From Acanthaster planci (lineage: Eukaryota > Echinodermata > Asteroidea > Valvatida > Acanthasteridae), in NCBI RefSeq assembly GCF_001949145.1, contig NW_019091365.1, positions 62,001 through 126,000 of the forward strand: a DNA stretch of 64,000 nucleotides, in the 5' to 3' direction. The position numbers were made by a program, and so were the translations under genes. The notes under the pieces were generated by a model. It saw only the letters and a list, made by a program, of their open reading frames with translations. It had not been told where the DNA came from and made no database searches. Shown here piece by piece: positions 37,450-48,100 of the stretch (positions within the stretch are counted from its first letter, which is position 1; each line of letters starts with the position of its first letter).

Positions 37450-37520
37450 ACGCATGCGCAGAGTGTTGTGCTGGTTGATGCGCCCGGCGTGTTCTTTGCA
37501 TTAGCATGCGCCCGCGCATG
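37450..37520 (+). promoter_or_regulatory. NRF-1-like sites upstream of the ADP/ATP carrier
   Basis: ACGCATGCGCAG (37450-37461) closely resembles the NRF-1 palindrome TGCGCATGCGCA. A second GC-rich half-site cluster, GCATGCGCCCGCGCATG, lies at 37504-37520. NRF-1 is a known activator of nuclear genes for mitochondrial proteins in animals. The sites lie about 400 bases before the start codon in a locally CpG-rich stretch. The transcription start is not determined. Confidence 0.45.
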
Positions 37521-37897
37521 TTGCCCACATTTTTCGATTATTTTAAAGCACCGTTGATACGAGCGTTGTGAAAAATTTTCAGAAAAAAAGAACACTGTCA
37601 AGGTAAATTCTTAGTCGGATCAGTCTTCAAAGAAATCTTTTCAGCGTGGAGTCTGTATTGTAGGTGGTACACGGTAACAGTTTCAGCCAAAACGTCATAA
37701 GAGTTCCAAATAATGTTGCTAAGAGCCGGTGGTTGCTAACAACTTGTAACTAAATCGACTAGAAGTTTGCAAGTTTGCGCAGTCGTCTTCAGCTGTCGAT
37801 GACCGAAGAGATCGCACGCACGTCTCGATCAAGCTATCCTCTCTCAGACATTGTATTTCCGAAGTCTATGACGAGAATATCGGTGTAGCCAGCAAGT

Positions 37898-39185
37898 ATG
37901 CCCGGGCAGAGCTTCGATGTAATTTCCTTCGTCAAGGACCTTATGGCGGGCGGGACAGCTGCCGCCATCTCCAAGACGGCAGTGGCACCGATCGAGCGCG
38001 TCAAACTTTTGCTCCAAGTATGTACCGTAGCCTTTTAACTATCTTTCAATATGGTAAAGTGTAGGCCTACTCAAATTATTCCAATTTAATGTTTGAAACA
38101 GCTTAATAATTGCACTCCAGTTTATAATCATTTGGAGTGTTTGTCGATATCTGTATTTCTACTTTGTCAGCTTTACAAAAATATTTTAAGGCTGGCTTGT
38201 ATCAATATTCCCGTCATGGCTAAAGAGTGGAATGTGCATTCGTCATTGATTAATTTGTACAAGCAAATAGCCTTCTCGTTAGAGTATAGGAGAAGCTGTC
38301 TCGAGATTGTTCGTGTTCTTATTTATTCACACAATACAAGAATTTCAAAGTCTAAATCGCTGCGCAGATGTATCGTGATTTTTGTTTTCACATTTTGGCA
38401 AACAGGTACAGGCAGCCTCTACACAGATCGCAGCGGACAAGCAATACAAAGGCATCTTTGACTGTTTCCGTCGGGTCGTCAAGGAGCAAGGCTTTGTCTC
38501 TCTCTGGCGGGGCAACCTGGCCAATGTCATCCGCTACTTCCCGACTCAAGCCCTCAATTTCGCCTTCAAGGACAAGTACAAGCAGCTCTTCCTCAGCGGG
38601 GTGGACAAGCGCACGCAGTTCGCCCGCTACTTCATCGGGAATCTTGCCTCCGGCGGGGCGGCCGGCGCTACCTCGCTCTGCTTCGTCTACCCGCTCGACT
38701 TCGCCCGGACGCGCCTGGCGGCCGACATCGGGCGGCATGACGGGGGTGGTCGGCAGTTCAAGGGGCTTGGCGACTGCCTGACCAAGATCATCAAGTCGGA
38801 CGGCATCCAGGGCTTGTACCGGGGCTTTGGGGTGTCTGTGCAGGGCATCATCATCTACCGGGCCGCCTACTTCGGCACGTACGACACCGTGAAGGGATTG
38901 ATCCCATCTCAGTACAACAACATCCTGGTGAGCTGGATGATCGCCCAGGTGGTGACCACAGGCTCCGGTGTGGTCAGCTACCCGTTCGACACTGTCCGTC
39001 GCCGCATGATGATGCAGTCGGGCCGCAAGGACATCTTGTACAAGAACACCATTGACTGCTGGAAGAAGATCTTCAAGCAGGAGGGGCCAACTGCTTTCTT
39101 CAAGGGGGCGTTCTCCAACGTTCTCCGCGGGACCGGTGGCGCTCTGGTGTTGGTGTTGTACGACGAGATTAAAGCACTTCTCTAA
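37898..39185 (+). CDS. SLC25A4: mitochondrial ADP/ATP carrier (adenine nucleotide translocase)
   Basis: Exchanges cytosolic ADP for matrix ATP across the inner mitochondrial membrane. Two exons, 37898-38017 (40 codons, donor CAA|GTATGT) and 38406-39185 (259 codons plus TAA, acceptor after GGCAAACAG), give 299 residues, the usual length. All three carrier signatures are present: PIERVK in repeat 1, PLDFAR in repeat 2, PFDTVR in repeat 3. The ADP/ATP-carrier-specific RRRMMM lies at 238-243. Exon 2 is clearly more GC-rich than its surroundings and reads open on other frames and strand, so overlapping frames there are shadows. The symbol stands for the whole SLC25A4/5/6/31 group, because invertebrate carriers predate the vertebrate duplications. 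No presequence is expected. Confidence 0.97.
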
Positions 39186-40439
39186 ACTAAAGCTTTGGAC
39201 TATCTTCCAAACTAAGCTGATTTATTTTACCGTCCATTCTTTCCAGATACGTATACAAAAATGGTATCTGCTCTCCCAAACAAAATTAAACAAGGCCAAG
39301 GAAACAGAATTTAAGGAAATTACCATTTCATCCACCTAGACACTTAGACAACTAGTCTTGCATTGTTTGCAGTTTGTTCACTGGCAATTCATAACAACAT
39401 TCCTGTTCGAAAATGTATCCTTTAGTTCAAACCATTTAGGTCCTGAAAAGTTAGTCAGCTGATTATTTCAAATTCCCATATTAAACCTTTCATATAGAAT
39501 GACAAATTGGAATTTTGGACATTGAAATCACTGTTTCCATTTTCACCCATTAGACTACGATTTCTGGTTGAAGAAAACAAAAACGCAATAAGATTTTTTT
39601 AGATCATAAAACAAAAAGCACTCTAAGTCATGTTCTTTTTGTCACTACTAACCCTGAACCGTTCCGCTTGGAAAATAAATTGAACTTATAGCCTAAACGT
39701 GAGACTTGTAACTGAAAATTGTAGTTTCTCCGTTTTTTTCGTACACTTTGCCTTAATTGCCAAACTAAGTGAACTCAATGATAGATAAATTCAAATGTAA
39801 TGCGGGGGCACGGGCAAGTCGGGGCACATCCAGATCACGATTTAAAGAAAACGCTTTCGAGTTGTTAAAGTATTGTTACACCAAGCAAGAAAATTAAAAT
39901 ATACGGAGGAAACGAACTTAATATCGAAACAGATTATTTAATACTTAAGACTTGTTCCCCACCCCCTTGAAATTTGAAATAAAAGGGAAAAACTGGTCTG
40001 AATTATGGGCCTACTAGGTTTTAGGTTATAAGTTTTAAATGACGGGCATGCAGGGCAGCAAGTTTTGTCATTCGTGATATTGGCCTCGTTCAAGTTCACG
40101 GGACGGTTTTGAGTAAAAATGGCACACGTTTTGGTCTTTGCACTACAGTTGGGTGGGGTGTTCATCAGAGAAAATTATTGGTCACAGTAACCATGACAGG
40201 GGAGGTGGAATTAAGACCAAAATGACTGGATTTCCCGGCTGATGTAAAATAAATAATGATGGACATTCATTCTATTGAAAGACCCCCATCACATTCTAAA
40301 TAACTTTATCGGCTGCAAGTTTTGGCATGGAAACCGCGTTTGGGCTCACAGTAACGAAGTGGAATGAAATACTAGCTTCAATCGGGGGGTTCGCAGCATG
40401 TAGCATAATGATTTACTCTTAAGCTAACAACATCAAAGT
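39186..40439. other. 3' untranslated region and spacer after the carrier gene
   Basis: Contains the candidate poly(A) signal listed at 39674. The remainder is AT-rich with no gene recognised. Confidence 0.45.
39674..39679 (+). terminator. poly(A) signal of the carrier gene (candidate)
   Basis: AATAAA in GGAAAATAAATTG lies 489 bases past the stop codon. A later AATAAA-type hexamer near 39977 is an alternative. Confidence 0.5.
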
Positions 40440-40690
40440 CGGGGATGAAAAATTCTGCCGAGGCAGTATTATTTGCATTGGGAAGGAAGCCTCCCCTATC
40501 CGCTCCGAGCAGGAACAAAAGAGGTCGTGTTTTGAAACGAAATCGACAGTCCTTTCGTACTCTGGCACCGCCTAGGTGCGCAAATTTATGCGCGTTTGAC
40601 GCGGAGCACGCTGAGTGCACGAACGATTTTAGTCCATAATGTGTGGTGTTTGCATGCACGCCGAACGCGCGCTAGAACCCGTTTGGAAAA
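40440..40690 (-). repeat. dispersed repeat, family B copy 2 (inverted)
   Basis: The reverse complement shares GGGTTCTAGCGCGCGTTC, CTCAGCGTGCTCC, AACGCGCATAAATTTGCGC, AAAGGACTGTCGATTTC and CTCGGAGCGG with family B copies at 16290 and 46225. The apparent protein similarity between open frames at these places comes from the repeat, not from genes. Confidence 0.7.
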
Positions 40691-43355
40691 CTTAGGGGTG
40701 CATTTCACCAAATGCTTGTATTTCTGCGCGCGAGCTCATTAATATTTTGTGATCCCATGGGGTTTTTACAATAAGACAGGCCATAATCAGGAGGCATCAT
40801 TGAAATATTTCTATAAATCTCGAATTTAGGACTGATAGTCTCCAGGTCAGGGTATTTCTTTCACAAAAAGCCCGAAATTGCGGACCTATTTTGGATAAAG
40901 GTGGGCGGTTACATTCAGAAATGAGCACTCAGTTTAAAGGCGGATGAAAAAAATTTCCTGGTTAACCCCCATGAAATTAAAACGAAAAGTGATCTTCTGG
41001 CCATAATCTTCAAGTTGACTTTCAAGTGAAATACGGAGGTCAACCTCTTCACAAGAGTCAACAGGCGGCGCTATTTCGGTCCGATTTTGCACTGTTTTCT
41101 ATGGGCGCGTATTTGGTGTAGTGCAACCTTAGTATCATTTGTCTGTCTGTCTTTCGTCGGTGAGGCTGCACTTCAGCTCAGGGCGGATACTCGATGTTAT
41201 GCAACAGCAGACGACGCATGATACGTTTAAACCATGCTTGGACTCTCCTGCTGTCGAGTACCCTGTCTTTGCTGTTATGTTGTGGTACCGGCACCACCAC
41301 GAGACCACCGGTCACGATAACCGATACCGAGATTGGATACCGGCGCTACACGTACATGTACATGTACATGTAACTTGTTTCTAATCTTCCCACAAATGTA
41401 GCCATATTCTTCATTTTATTTCAAAATGTTACCTAAAAAGAGTAGAGAGGACTTTTTATTTAAGTGGGTATCTAACAGCATTATGAACCCAGAGTTTATG
41501 AAGATATGTTAGTAACACCCTAGCTCAGTGCACGTCATTGCATTGCGACTAGTCGTACTCATAGTGGATGGAAATGAAGACAATGTCCAACCTGGGCTAC
41601 GTTACACCCCAACTGCTTTACTTACTGGGCGTGCTCAGTTTCGGTCGTGTCGGTTATCTAGCTGAACTGAACAAAACTTAAGCATGTCAAGAGGGAAATT
41701 AAATGAAAGTGCGAGAACTGGAACTGGGCTGACATGGTTGTGACCAGTTTCAAAGCCCAAGGGTTTTAATTTACATGTTTTCATGTCATTGACCTAGTCC
41801 AGTTGACGACGTCTCTTATTTTTGTCATTGCGACTTCAATCTTGTCCATGTAGGTAGGACTAAATGAATACCAACTGACTGACTAATGTCACATTTAACA
41901 TGGTACATCTAGAATGTATATCTGTACATGTAGTTAACGTCCATTTTGTTAACGTTAGTCATTGTATTGCCATGATTGACCATGGTTGGGGTTACTAAAT
42001 TATTTATTTTAAAAATTGCTTTTTGTGATTTTGCTCTCTCCCCTCCTTTTCGTGTCTTTTCTTGTCTTGTGCATTTAATCTGTCATTTTTACTAAATTTT
42101 AGAAGAGTTTCATACATGGATATCACTATTTTTCCCTCCAGTGATAGACATACATGTGTCAGTACCGGTAGTCAGAGAGCAATAAGTCGCCCGAAACAGT
42201 TTAATGTAGCAGGGAAAATCTCCAAGCATTTGCTTAGAAAATATAATTCTTCAGACTAGACTCACAGGGTTTGTGTGCAGGGTGTCAAGTTATGTCCATG
42301 TATTGAACTCTTCCCGTCATGTTTTTTCCCTTACGAGTACTGTGTTTCTTTTCTCTCATTTTAATGTCAATACAATTTCATGACATTTATCGCTTGCCAT
42401 TGCCCATTTTCTCAAAGTGTTTCTTTCCAACCAGGGGGGACGGAAGGGGTTTGCGCATGATGTGCATACAATGACCTGTGTGCCTATTCCATTCATTGAA
42501 AGGGGGTGTTCATATGGACCTGTTTCATTTAAAGCTACAATCTCCAGCGTTTCTATTATCGATTATTGAAGAACTTGTTCTATTTCCAACATGTACACCA
42601 GCCCTTTGTTTCATGGAGATTCTAGAAAAGGATTCCAATTTTTGCTTCTTGATCCTGCTGTGAATCCTGCATGTGAACACGCTTATAATGCACACACTAG
42701 GCTGTGATCTCCTCAAATTAACACCCCTAATATCCATGCATAAGAACGATTTATTTTGTAAAACATCCACCTTCAACATTGAGTTTTTTCCTGAAATGCA
42801 TGTGTAAAGGCCTCACCTTCAGACCGCAGTCGTTTAAAGGAAATCCTTCCCTTCAACATGACTGTTTGTTCACACCGTTATAAAAAACGGGTGATGCTTC
42901 TCTTTCAAATTTTGTCCGTTGAGTTTGGTACATGTACGCGTCAAAATATTCTCTACGTTCATCAAAATGGGGCAACAAAATTGGCATGGCATGGTCAAAA
43001 AGGATTAGCCGGTAAACAAATTGAAACAAAATATTCTAAAGACAGTTTTCATCTCGAAAATTACCTTTTCTGACAAATAAAAGTCCTGTATAAGAAATAT
43101 ATTATACTACGGATTTACACTTGGAGTCACACTTAACTACCAATTATTGCCAGCTGTTCGTGGTTTCAAAGACTCATCGTGGTCCATCTTCACGCAGCTA
43201 AGAAACAAAGGGTGTGCACGCCATCACTGCACAAGACTGAATGAGAAGAGTTTGAACGTAGGGGGCGCTTGTCGCACAACACCCTTCCGTCCCTTCTGTT
43301 TTCAACCTACATTGTAAGTCGGGCATGCCCAACTTTGAAAGTACAATTTGATACA
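40691..43355. other. non-coding stretch, no gene recognised
   Basis: No recognisable coding exon. The GC-rich patch with TTTTGCACTGTTTTCTATGG near 41090 looks like dispersed repeat. An ACATGT tandem lies at 41353-41372. The non-coding first exon and promoter of ACSF3 are expected somewhere between here and 45119, but I cannot place them. Confidence 0.4.
41353..41372. repeat. (ACATGT)n short tandem repeat
   Basis: Three and a half tandem units of TACATG. The same hexamer recurs throughout the window as shorter runs. Confidence 0.85.
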
Positions 43356-43520
43356 CAATGGGAGACTGAGCTGCATGGTGGTGGCAGACAAACCAGTCCT
43401 TTGGTTGTGTGCATGCTCAGAATTAACATGCAAGCCTGGAACTGCAAGCACATGCCGATATCAACCAAAAAAGACCTGTTCTGTGTCTGCCGCCACCAAA
43501 TGTCTCAAAGTCTCCCATTG
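43356..43520. repeat. foldback element with CAATGGGAGAC ends
   Basis: The left arm CAATGGGAGACTGAG...GGTGGTGGCAGACA is the inverse of the right arm, which reads CAATGGGAGACTTTG...GGTGGCGGCAGACA in reverse complement. Arms are about 42 bp. The open frames across it are a by-product. Confidence 0.65.
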
Positions 43521-44006
43521 TGGCAGTTGACACAGCTTTGGGTCATGAAACGCACCCCGAAATTCCGTTCAGAAAATAGTCTTTGTGGCACCCGACTCAG
43601 AACTACTTAAAAAGAAGCTAACGTATACACTGAAGTTTGAAGCAAGGGGAATCCAGTGGTGAATGTTGTCATTCTGATGAAACAAAAGGATGACTTTAAG
43701 ATCTGCCATTTTCTGCTTGCACAGTTGCACATTTTACATGCACGTAGTGCATTTTGGGTGCATAAGTATGATGCGGCATTGATGTAATTCTGGTTACCAA
43801 ACCTTATGGATCCGACTTTTCCCCTGTATTGGCACCTAATAGTTGCGCCAGGCATTTTGGCGGTAATTAACATAATGCAGATCCACAGATGTTTTGTTTG
43901 TTTACTACTTCAAGCGTATTGTCAAAAAATATAACTGTTTCCTGAAAAAAAGTCCATGCTAAAAAATGAGGAAAGAGTTCAATATCTGAACAACACTAAG
44001 TTTCCC

Positions 44007-44428
44007 TTAACCCCTTCTCACCGGGAAACAGTAAGAGCCACTGTAGAAATTGAGATCCCTCAGCCCGCTTTTCAGCTATTATTCTCGGCCCACGCTTGAG
44101 CGAACACGGTGAAAGAAGGCATACCCTGGCTCTTGTATATACGGTAATTGGCCTTTGTGTATTGCCAAGAAATGAAAAGGCTGATTTTGCATCATAATCA
44201 CCAGCTTCACAATAGTCCCCACTTTGAAAAGAGGCAACGGGAATGTGGAAGCGTGAGTAGAGCCGTATGCCACTGAACAATGAGCCTTTTCACTGTAAGT
44301 CAAAGAGTGCAGAGCACGCAGGGCCACAAACCGAGAATTTGCGGTTTGGCAAGTGGTCTTCGTGGTCAAGCGAGGCTGGAATTTTCGGAGTCGGCTTTCA
44401 GAAAAAATTCCCAACGTCAAGGGGTTAA
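44007..44428. mobile_element. TTAA-bounded MITE (piggyBac-like)
   Basis: The left end TTAACCCCTTCTCACCGGGA and the inverse of the right end, TTAACCCCTTGACGTTGGGA, are similar terminal repeats. TTAA lies at both borders. It is 422 bp with no transposase. The ends resemble those of the elements in the ACSF3 intron (TTAACCACTTCGTGCCGGG), so a shared mobilising transposase is plausible. Confidence 0.7.
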
Positions 44429-45131
44429 AATGTTATAACAGCCATCAGAAAGTGACAGTATGTTCCAAAAAGTGAAATTTAGCTGAGGACATTCTGAAGC
44501 ATTAACTTTTAAAACACATAGGTTTGTGAACAGCTCGGGGTCATTAAGTGTTGTCCGTACACTTTTTGTGTATATAAAACTCTTTCCAAAAATGAACTAT
44601 CTTCTCTGTTGTTAGACTATCCATTGTACCCAACCACATTAAAAAGAAATTTGGAAGGTTCAAATTTCAGCCCAAACCAGAAGAGATGCAAAGCGAGGAA
44701 TCCCACAGTTTTTCTAGGGGAGCATAAACTGACAAAGGTTGTTACCATGACTACTTGTAGTGTAATGTTGTCTGCTATATGACTAGTCATATAAGCCCTT
44801 GATTACTGTACAAAAGACATGTGATTAATTTGAGCAATATGTATATTTCATGCACCGTTGACATTAAGTGGTCCTGTATTTTATCCATCATTTGACGAGG
44901 GGGGCCAGGCTGGCATGGCGATCTCATCATGTAGTTTCCTGAAGACAACATTTACATGTAAGAGATAAAATGCCCCCTGTGAACTGAACCACAGTGGCTA
45001 AACATACATTGTGCATGTCTGAAGGCACTGTACAATACTCTTTGCATCGAACAGACATTTGTTAGAAATTAACATTATAGAAAATATCATATGATTCATC
45101 TTGTGCTTTGTAATTTCAGGTACATGTAAGC

Positions 45132-48100
45132 ATGATGACACATCTAGTCCCCATTGTTCTAAGGCTCATTTCCACAAGTCCAAGTTCTCGTTGTTACTCT
45201 GGGCATGCCAAGAGATTGGTCAGGTTCAACAGTGTACCTAGACTCTTGCAAAGAGCTGCATGTGGCATCCCTCGTCTCGGCAAACGAGGCAGCTCATCCA
45301 ACACGGTCAGCGTGAAACCTGTCTTCCTGAATGCCATGAGGCAAGGCTACGCAGACCGGACAGCCATCGTGGACAGCCTCGGCCAACACACCTACGAGGA
45401 ACTGATCGGGTTCAGCACCGCACTCGCCCAGCGCATCCTTGCTGTCACCCCGCGAGATGCGCCGATTGGGAGGAGGGGGTCCGAGGTGATACTGAACGGC
45501 GAGCGCGTGGCCCTACTCTGCCCGAACAACGTCTCATTTGTCATATCGCAGTTTGCGGCGTGGATGAGTGGGTGCACAGTGGTCCCTCTCTGTAAAGTTC
45601 ATCCACTGTCTGAGTTGGACTACGTCATCAGCGACTCACAGAGTTCTGTCATTATAGCCACAAGAGAGTTTTCCGACAAGGCAAACAGCCTTGCGCAGAA
45701 AAACGACCTGAAAGTGTTAATTTTGAATGAAGATGCATTCGTCACACGACGAAGTAAGACTTCCAGTCAGCTGCACGAACATGGCATTCCTCAATGCGAG
45801 AACAATGTATCAGGTGCTGTACAAGATATCGTAACAGTGTCCAATCATGATTTAATTGATTCCAAACTGATTGAAAAGCAGGTGTTGACACAAAAGTGGA
45901 GCCAAATCCGATGGAAGAACCGCAAGGCAATGATCTTATACACGAGTGGGACAACGGGGCCACCCAAAGGTGTGGTCACAACGTTTGCTGCCTTGCAGGC
46001 CCAGATTTCCATGATGGTTGAGGCCTGGTGCTGGTCGGCCAGTGACGTCATTCTCCACGTGCTGCCGCTGCACCACTTCCATGGACTGGTCAACGTCTTG
46101 GTGTGTCCGCTGTGGTGCGGGGCAACCTGCGTCATGATGCCAGAGTTTGACGTTGACAAGGTGAGAGCAAGGTGAACTCTGAGTCAGTCATGTGATTGGC
46201 TTAGCTAGTTACTGATTATCCGACCTGAGCTGACGTGCACCCTCACCGGCAAAAGAAAGACAGATGGTACGAAGTTTCCCAACTGGGTTCTTGCACGTGG
46301 TCGCTGTGCTCGCTAAGATTATACATGTACGTTTCAAACGAAATTTGTTGCACATACTCGGCATGCTCCATATCAAATGCGCATAAACTTGCACACCTAT
46401 GCTGTGAGTTGGTAGCAAAGGACTGTCAATTTCATTTAAAAACACGCCTCTGTTCCTGCTTAGAGCAGATACATGTACGTGGATCTTTCTTTTACTGCAT
46501 TACCAAAGTAAGTTCTGCCAACCAAAAGTTGGCCAAACTGTGGCTGGCCATCAGTACATAACTAAGAGAATTCACAAAGAGTCAATCTCACAGAGCTAAA
46601 TAACACCAAGCAAAATATACTGCCAGGCCTGTAAAGGTTTTCAGTCACGTGATTTTTGACGATTAGCATTTAATTTACATGTACTCATGTGCGCAGAAAC
46701 TTGTGCGCCCTCAAAGTCTCTCAACATTCTAGCGTACATGAAATTGCCAATGGAAATACCCAGATTCGAAAATGCACACGCCCCCACGGACATGATACGT
46801 TTCTTGAAATGCCTACCCATCACGTTACATCGCGTGAAAAACCTCCATATAAAACAGAAAATGCCTCTGTCTTTAACGCTGATGGAGCAAATGTACAATT
46901 TAAGGTCAATTTGTCGCCAACCAAGGTTTAATTTTTTTCCGATTTTGGCAGCCCACATGAAATGGCAGTTGTGTTTTGTATAGGAAACAAAATACATGTA
47001 AAGATCTACAGAATGAAAGCAAGTTTGTATACAGGTAAATTGGTAATATTACGGTCAACTGCCGCAGAATGAAAACTACAGTTGATTCAGTGATTTCAAC
47101 TTACATGTACATGTAAAAAATTTGAAATAAGCTTCAGTAAAAGTCGTCTTTTAACTTCATTCCATATATCCAAATGTGTAGGTATGGGACAGGCTGCTTG
47201 ACGATTGCGAACCCCGGGTCAACTTGTTTATGGGCGTCCCCACCATCTACGCAAAGCTGATTGAGCGCTTTGAGTCAAAGTTCATCGGTCAAAAGGCCAG
47301 GGCTTTCATCAAGGCGAAGCTGAAGGATCGAATTAGGTGAGGGTGTGTTGATCCGTCTTTTGAAATTTGCACTTAAGTGACGTGAGAAATGGGCTGTGAT
47401 AAAACAAACAGAAATTCATGTGTAACTTGAAAACCAATTATAATTTCCCTGTTATTGTCAAAAGAGCGATGTACGTCTTTTGAATTCCTTTGGAAGTGTT
47501 CTCTGTTTTCTTTTACACCAAAACTGCACTGCAATTCCAACAGTTTGACTGCGACTGTACTTCACATTATAGTCTAGTCCTGTTTTTCTGAGACCTCAAG
47601 TAAACTGAGATGGGACGAGGTACGGCTGTGTTTAACCAGGTTGTTTGAATAAGTTATGTAAGTGTTTGAGCACACAGACAATATGGATATGCGTGAAATG
47701 TACACATTTTTCACACAGGACAAGTGCTCAAGTTTGAATCCTTTTTGAAACCAAAAACCCAACTACTTAGTACACAGTGTCCAGTTTTTCAACTTTATTT
47801 CATGTTGTACCACTTCGTATCGGTACTTTGATACATTTCTTGAAGCGGAGGAGGACTCAACTATGCCACTAGTTGTTTGTGTGCATTTGCAGTGCATTGC
47901 CCCTCAAGCAGTTTGTTGAAATACTCTATGAATTGGTCTCCCGAAGGTTGATGGTTGCCGGTTCAGCGGCGCTGCCCCAGCCAGTGCTCGACCAGTGGGA
48001 GAGCATCACGGGTCACCGATTGCTGGAGCGATACGGAATGACAGAAATCGGCATGGCCTTGACAAACCCTGTGCACGGTGTCAGAGTTCCTGGTAAGGAC

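Noticed and set aside
38388-38781. Long open frames antisense to, or out of frame with, the ADP/ATP carrier
   Set aside because: By-products of the GC-rich coding exon; the carrier frame accounts for all conserved motifs.
47873-47946. Upstream extension of ACSF3 exon 3 using an acceptor at TTTGCAG
   Set aside because: It would insert about 20 residues before [11 protein letters not shown]. The acceptor at 47946 joins exon 2 to give the family sequence without extra residues.
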